64,000 nucleotides of DNA from Loripinus fragilis (Eukaryota; Mollusca; Bivalvia; Lucinida; Lucinidae): the NCBI GenBank assembly GCA_964019695.1, contig OZ026522.1, positions 65,867,811 through 65,931,810 on the forward strand, written 5' to 3'. Under the pieces are notes generated by a model. It did no database searches. It had not been told where the DNA came from and saw only the letters and a list, made by a program, of their open reading frames with translations. The translations under genes and the position numbers were made by a program. Below, in pieces: positions 58,278-64,000 of the stretch. Each line of letters begins with the position of its first letter. The first letter of the stretch is position 1.

Positions 58278-58540
58278 AGTAAGTGAGCATGGCCAGGGAA
58301 TACCACAATTACAAATCGCAGACCAACCCATGTCACTCCAAAGAAGAGTCACCAAACACAAACAGTTACGCAGCATCAGGAAGGCAGTAAAAGTAAAGCA
58401 GCCAGCTCTCTATTCCTATTTAAGGTGATTACAAAACTATAAAGTACACTACATATGCGTACTACAGAACAAAACAAGTTCAAACCACAGATCCCCAACA
58501 AACAATAGGAACAACAATAAACATAGAATCAACAACAGTA
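58278..58540 (-). mobile_element. Family B, diverged copy
   Basis: GTGAGCATGGCCAGGGAATA, then CAGCCAGCTCTCTATTCC and AACAATAAACATAGAATCAA follow the family B order in reverse. More diverged than the other copies. Confidence 0.65.
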
Positions 58541-58659
58541 TAACAAGTTGAACTTTGTTGTTTAAAGCTTGTGTAGCGATGGCCTCTTTGTTGCTACATT
58601 TTAGCTTGCATGATGAGGAGAAACTAGGAGAAAACAATGGAACAGCCTTCCAAATGAGG

Positions 58660-58979
58660 CAAGGGAGATGACTTCTGTTGAGCATTTAAAAACTATCTAA
58701 ACAGAAACAAGCTTCAGTCCCCATATTACTTCATGTAGGACCGCGCCTGGGCCAAATCCTACACACCAGACTGCGAATGCAATGCAGTGCTTTACATGCA
58801 GACTTGTATTGCAAAGATATAGTTGAAAGCCCTTCCTGTCAGCACTGTGGAGGTTTTGAAAGTGCATATCACCTAGTTTTCATTTGCCCTGCATATGTAG
58901 CTACTAGAAGTTATCTCCCTGACAAACTTCATGAATACTTGTCTCTTATATTGCACTCAACATGGTACAGGTCATGAGA
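58660..58979 (+). pseudogene. LINE ORF2 C-terminal fragment
   Basis: From 58690 the frame reads ASVPILLHVGPRLGQILH then TRLRMQCSALHADLYCKD, and SCQHCGGFESAYHLVFICP, the C-x2-C...H-x4-C-type knuckle found at the end of many LINE ORF2 proteins. It ends at TGA 58977-58979. Upstream, TSVEHLKT in another frame is the preceding part, so one frameshift lies near 58690. Same protein region as 38640-39879 but clearly a different, diverged LINE copy. The reverse transcriptase is absent, so it is a 5'-truncated insertion. Confidence 0.78.
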
Positions 58980-59191
58980 ACGAAACATTATTCTTAAAAG
59001 TACAGGATTTCTTAACGAAGTATGGAAGATTTAATCATCAATCATGATATAATAAGTCATAAGACATGACATGGTGAAGGAAGGAGTCAGACTACTATTC
59101 TACAGAATTGAATGGTTCTTATGCATATAAATTATCATGTTTTGTTCAGCTCATGTTTTGATGTAACTATTTTGTATATTGTATAGCGAAT

Positions 59192-59195
<4 letters not shown>

Positions 59196-59235
<40 letters not shown>
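59196..59235. repeat. (CT)20 microsatellite
   Basis: Forty bases of uninterrupted CT. About 220 bp after the LINE stop. Confidence 0.97.
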
Positions 59236-59238
<3 letters not shown>

Positions 59239-59821
59239 CATCTTACTCTTTCCTTTAGGGTCATTACTTTATTATACCTTTATTTTGTTCACTTCTCAAT
59301 CATTCAGCAACAAGGTACATCTGAACATATCTAAACGGAGATGACATCATATAAGCTAAACGCTTACCGTCGAATCCTAGAAATATTGTATGCAAGTATA
59401 TAACATTATATGTTAAAGCTACAGTGAATAAAATATTCGTTTAAACCAAGAGAGGCGTATAATGTTCCCCTTTGAGACATTTGTGTTATTTTGACTGATA
59501 CGCGTGATTTTGTTTTTCTAGTTCATAAAAGCATCAAGTTGTACCAATTTACTTGGCAGTAATTGTATTTTATATATTCACAGGCTAGTTGATGGCAGCT
59601 TTTACATTACGGTTGTGAATAGACGTCACGTTACAAATATGTTCTTGAAAGGATATCCTTTGGAAGCAAAGACTGCACAAAAGAACTGAAACTAGAATAT
59701 GCATATTTCCTGGGCCAGACTAGCTAGTTTCTGCCATTTAGGCTTCATCAGTTTGTCGTTTTATGACTTATATACCACGGAAATACCACAATCACATGCT
59801 AACCTTCTTTACTCATCTGAA
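59236..59821. other. AT-rich stretch, nothing recognised
   Basis: May include LINE 3' UTR before it and unique sequence after. GAATAAAATATTCGTTTAAACC at 59426 resembles the tail of the other LINE (AATAAAATATGTTTAAACT), so the LINE 3' end may reach about 59447. Confidence 0.5.
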
Positions 59822-60157
59822 GTTCTAGGGCGAAGATTTGGTACCAGTAAAATGCATTTAAGCCCCAGGGTGGCTTAGGCTGCTGTCCGTTCTAAGGCGG
59901 TGGTTCTGTTGTTGTTGACTTTTTGTTTATTGTAACTCCCATTGTGGGAGTCTGTAATTGTTCTATGTTTTGTTGTACGTTACTTTATGTCCTTTCTAGT
60001 ATTGCAATCATCTTGATGGGGAAGAGAGGGTTGATTGCTTTGCTTAATTTGTCTTCCTGGTGTCTCGTGGTGGTTGGGCGGCTCTTCCTCGCGGTGCCAC
60101 GGGTTGTCTGCAGTTTGTGATTGTGGTATTTCCTGATCATACTCATTTACTATTTCT
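59822..60157 (+). mobile_element. Family B, 3' copy
   Basis: CTAGGGCGAAGATTTGGTAC to CCTGATCATACTCATTTACT. 5'-truncated at a different point from the other family B copies. Confidence 0.85.
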
Positions 60158-61242
60158 AATTCTGGTGCAAACATTTCAACTCGCTGTTTCTAAATTGGAT
60201 ATTTTAATCAAGTCAATAGCCACTTGATTGTGAATGAAATAATATAGTTACCATGATTTAGCCTTGGTTTGCAGCTTACCGTGATAATCATATCAGCATT
60301 ATTGAGCATTTGTGACCAGTCTTTGGCTGTCGAATTGGTGAATTAGTTATTTTTTTTTCGCCATAATAATTGTCATGTGATTGCAATAAGTTTCAAAACA
60401 ATCTAAAATTTGTGACTAACCAAACTCTATTGTATACATACAAATGTAAAATTGCAATACATAAGTATAAGTTTAAAACAGTGACACTTTCGTTAGAGGC
60501 TCTATGCGAGCTATATTAGTAGTAGTTATCAGGTTATGTTTTGGCTCTTGTGGGTGTTTTGTTTTGTGTTGTTGTTTTTTTCAGTTGTGATCCCTTGTTT
60601 CCATTTTTGTTTGACCTGCCTATTGCTTCTTTGATCTCAGGTGCGGATCCAGAGATTGGGACAGGTGGTCCTGACCCTTGCTGGAAAACCAAAAGTGGTT
60701 GAAGGCTTCATTAGATCGACATGTACGGACCCACTCGAGAGCAATTGGACCCTTCATGTCAAATTGCTTCCCGAGGGAGTTCAGTGAAAATAAAAAAATG
60801 TTGTCAGGACCCCTCCCCCCCTCCCCGCATGGAATTTTCAGGATCTACGCATGAATCTTACTTGATTGTGTCACTTATCAGTTTGACTTTGTTACAAATA
60901 TATTGTGTCATTGTTTCCAGTATGGAATTTAATTATTTCATGTGTCTGTACATATTCACTTGCTTGTACTCAATACAAGCATCTATCGCCAATTATCAGA
61001 CATCTGAGCTTATATATTATAATATATCTAATTACCTGTCGACTGTATCTGATGAAATTGCTTAACTAATTAAGCTTGTATTGAAACGAATCCAAGTATT
61101 GATCAGATTATATTTCACCTTGTGGTTGCCTGTTTGCTATCAAAGCTTTTTCATGCTTGCATCCTGTTTTCACATATAACGTTAGATTTCACAGAACATA
61201 TATAGAATTTGCATTTCTGTAAACACTCTATTTATTCAATGT
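60158..61242. other. Unassigned stretch with a GGATCCAGAG module
   Basis: GTGCGGATCCAGAGATTGGG at 60640 and CAGGATCTACGCATG near 60840 resemble the ends of the 42520-42790 module. A 114-codon frame at 60721 crosses it without recognisable features. Confidence 0.4.
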
Positions 61243-61500
61243 AAGAAAGAGGGCAAAGATCAGGAATACCAGGATACCAATGGGAAAGGGACAACTTCAC
61301 AATATACATCACAAACGAGAGCCAAGAGGTCACCCCTTTCCCAGCAGGTGACCACAAGGCATCAATAGACAGACGCACATGAAAGCATAACAAACACAAG
61401 ACATAAATAACATAAATGATCCACAAAAGAAACACCGCCTTGGAAGGGTCAGTAAAATATTCTACTGGAGGGTTTAAACCAGTTTCACGGGGCGCCAACC
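61243..61500 (-). mobile_element. Family A, 3' copy
   Basis: GGCAAAGATCAGGAATACC, ACGAGAGCCAAGAGGTCAC and TTTCCCAGCAGGTGACCAC, ending at GGGTTTAAACCAG. Directly followed by a family B fragment in the same orientation. Confidence 0.8.
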
Positions 61501-61508
61501 TACAAAAA

Positions 61509-61573
61509 TAGTAAATAAGTATGATCAGGAAATACCACAATCACAAACCGCAGACAACCCCATGCCACCGCGA
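61509..61573 (-). mobile_element. Family B, very short 3' fragment
   Basis: AAATAGTAAATAAGTATGAT to CATGCCACCGCG, the last 65 bases of family B in reverse. It abuts a family A copy. Confidence 0.72.
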
Positions 61574-62039
61574 TTACGTTAGAGAATTTGTACTTGGATG
61601 AATAGTTCGCTTCGACATGTATTCTGATAGATGATTATGCACTCAAATCCAGAATTATTGGACATGTTAAATTTATCTTTCACAATGAGGCCAAGCTAAG
61701 AATCCTATGAAATATGCACCCCGTGAAGAAAATGAGCTTAACCCTTTTCCGAACAACGAACCTTCTCACAAAGCTTCATAAAATTAGGCCAAGAAGATCC
61801 ATAGTAGGTATTGAGGTGTCAAAGGTTATAGTTTCCTGAAAATATTATATTTCTTTCTCTGTAGTCTGCAAAGAAATGATAAATATATTGTGTCATTTTT
61901 GTTTGTTTTTATGTACATTTGTTGAAATGTGATAGAATGATAAACATCTCAAGCTCTGCTCTAGACCTGTGTTGCCAAAATACTGATTGTATATAGACAT
62001 ATCTTTAAGGGGAGACTATGTCACTTAATTGTATATTTA

Positions 62040-62460
62040 TGCACAGAAAAATTATTTTGACTATTATGCAAAGTTTGAATATAAAAAAAATGCAAACTAG
62101 TGAAGTTACTGATTTCACACAGATTACACAATGTAAGCACCCCTAAGGTGATGTAGACGAAATAATGTCTAAGTTCAACACTCCCAAAATATGATAAACT
62201 ATTATCAACTGTGCACAGAATAGGAGGTGCATATTGTCAAAGTGTGAACAATCATTATGCAAAGTTTGAATATGAAGGAATGAAAAATGTTACAGATTAC
62301 ACAGACTTGACACCCAAGCATTTTGGATGGAAAAATGTCTAAGTTAAACACCTCTCAAAAATGAGAAATTATTATCAAAATGTGCACAAACAAGGACAGT
62401 CTGTGGCACATCTTCAATGGGAGAATTATTATTATGTAGAGTTTTAAAATAACCTACTGA
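62040..62460 (+). repeat. Degenerate tandem repeat, period about 170-190 bp
   Basis: CATTATGCAAAGTTTGAATA at 62062 and 62253, AATGTCTAAGTTNAACAC at 62166 and 62335, and ATTATCAACTGTGCACA-like words at 62201 and 62371. Confidence 0.6.
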
Positions 62461-62648
62461 AGCAATGGAATGGTTATTTCTAAATTTTTATTTTACAATA
62501 AACTGGATTGTGGAAAAAATACCCCCACTTCTGGACAACCGCCTCCATCCCTGCTCATTTTTGTATAGGCAGACATAATCGCCCGCATGTTTTGTGCAAG
62601 GTAGACACCCCCTTTATGTAATTAACAATGTGGACATAATCTCCCCAC

Positions 62649-62851
62649 ACTTGGGAGCGCAGTGGTTCAGTGGTAGAGTGCTTGACTCGAGACCGAAGGC
62701 CCGAGGGTTCGAGCCTCACCGGCGTCACTGCGTTGTGTCCTTGAGCAAGAACATTAATCCTAGCTTAGTACTGGTTCAACCCAGGAAGACCCGTCCCTTT
62801 ATAACTGAAAGATTGTTGATGGGACGTAAAGAAACAAATCAAACAAAACAA
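62649..62851 (+). mobile_element. Complete tRNA-derived SINE with 11-bp target duplication
   Basis: Flanked by AATCTCCCCAC at 62638-62648 and 62852-62862. A box GTGGTTCAGTGGTAGAGTGC, B box GGTTCGAGCCT (62706-62716). A central GTGTCCTTGAGCAAGAAC motif follows, like the conserved central domains of metazoan SINE superfamilies. The 3' end GATGGGACGTAAAGAAACAA is followed by CAAA-rich tail. About 203 bp. Confidence 0.88.
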
Positions 62852-62862
62852 AATCTCCCCAC

Positions 62863-64000
62863 CCCCTCTGTGAATTTTACAACAGGGACATAATCCCTCC
62901 CAAACGAAATCCACATCCACCATGTCGAAATCGTCCTTTAAATATACAAAAATACTGGTCTTATTGAGTGTTACTTAGGCCAACCAACTTTCTAATTGCC
63001 TAATTAACGGTCACAGTTAACTCATTTGTCTTTGTAATATTTCAATACTTAAAGGTTATTGATGTTGATAGATAAATACAATTATTGAGAGGACAATAGC
63101 TGTTATTTTGCTTTTGAATGTATTGTTGATAAATACGTTGCCTTTTAATTATAATTGCAATAATGAGCCACTGCATTGCATAACATACTATTTCTTATGT
63201 GATACTAGCCAGCTAATTGGTTTGTATAAATGTTAGGTGCCAGGCGTAACTAAAACGAATTAGGAAACCAAAATTTGGTATTTGGAAAGTCAGCGAAAAG
63301 CACTTTTGAAATTTAACAAAATATATTGAGAAAGAACAATGCCTTTCAATTACAAGAAGCAATGTAAAATATTTATTCAATCAAATAGAGAAAGGAAGAA
63401 GGCAAAGAGTCTAATTGACAGTACCTTATAAGTCCAAGCTGACCCTTAGAATATATATCAACACAAGTCCTTCTGATCCCCGAATTTTATAGTTAATCTT
63501 AAATGAACACTTAGTCCAAATTTAAAACTGAATGTCACAAAATAATCAAATTTCAATAAGTTAAATACAAAGTTATTCAGGTATAATAAGTTCAAATTTC
63601 AGCATGAAAGAGGTTGGCTTTTAAATGGTGAAATTACTCTAAAGATGCCCTTATGGAAATTTGCCTCCTATATATTACTTAAGAAACCTCCCGAAAAATA
63701 GGCAAGAACTATGGTATCATACGCTACATATAAAAACAAAAATTATTTATTCTGGGATGTTCCACAGGTTTCTCAATTTTTCTGTTTGCTTCTTGAATTT
63801 CCTCAAAGCTTCTATTGGCATAAAAAAGAAAGTTCTACATTATTCTGCATTTTTTTCAAAGATTCCAGAAACGTCTATGAAATAATACTTTTTATTTTAT
63901 AGATATTTAGTCTTTTTTCTAAAAAGTATGTTATGGCCAAAGTAAACAACACGTTTATCAACAGCCGACAAAAACTAAATAAACCGTAGATCATCACCAA
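62863..64000. other. AT-rich stretch, nothing recognised
   Basis: Two overlapping plus frames at 63661-63902 lack features. No repeats noticed. Confidence 0.45.

Overview
This window looks like gene-poor, repeat-rich DNA from an animal nuclear genome, most likely a bivalve mollusc. Evidence: it is AT-rich, contains no long intact reading frame, and is packed with mollusc-type repeats. These are a pearl/Helitron-like element (about 160 bp core repeats, a GTAC/ACGG microsatellite, a terminal hairpin), tRNA-derived SINEs, a mariner, a Tc1 scrap, a jockey/CR1-type LINE, and many short foldback and terminal-inverted-repeat (TIR) elements. A genus cannot be fixed from the sequence alone. No rRNA, intact tRNA, CRISPR or operon-like structure was found.

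Layout. 1-10.3 kb: a 74-bp tandem repeat, an ACGTCC-rich foldback element, the 3' ends of two retroelement families (here called A and B), several MITEs and palindromes, a Tc1 transposase scrap, a perfect 115-bp direct duplication and a 160-bp tandem repeat. 10.3-14.5 kb: a possible terminal coding exon (10592-10871) just after a MITE, then two inverted blocks of CCGTA-rich sequence that may be the ends of one 3.2 kb element. 15.3-18.8 kb: a 1.05 kb TA-flanked TIR element, then a complete pearl-like element with a SINE inserted in it. 19.8-24 kb: an array of TTTGTCAATAGC-type words split by a MITE, then a full-length but dead mariner. 24-35 kb: more A/B copies and MITEs. 36.2-40.3 kb: one LINE copy split by a B and an A fragment. 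40.4-45.3 kb: up to three short exon-like segments on the + strand, two of which join in phase across a 3.7 kb repeat-filled intron. 47-64 kb: tandem-repeat elements, a second 1.05 kb TIR element, a second pearl-like array, a second LINE 3' end, a (CT)20 microsatellite and a complete SINE with an 11-bp target duplication.

Little here acts together as a gene system. The informative content is the nesting order of mobile elements and several orphan non-autonomous families whose source transposases are not in the window. All host-gene calls are tentative. Without homology search the three or four exon-like segments cannot be assigned to a protein.
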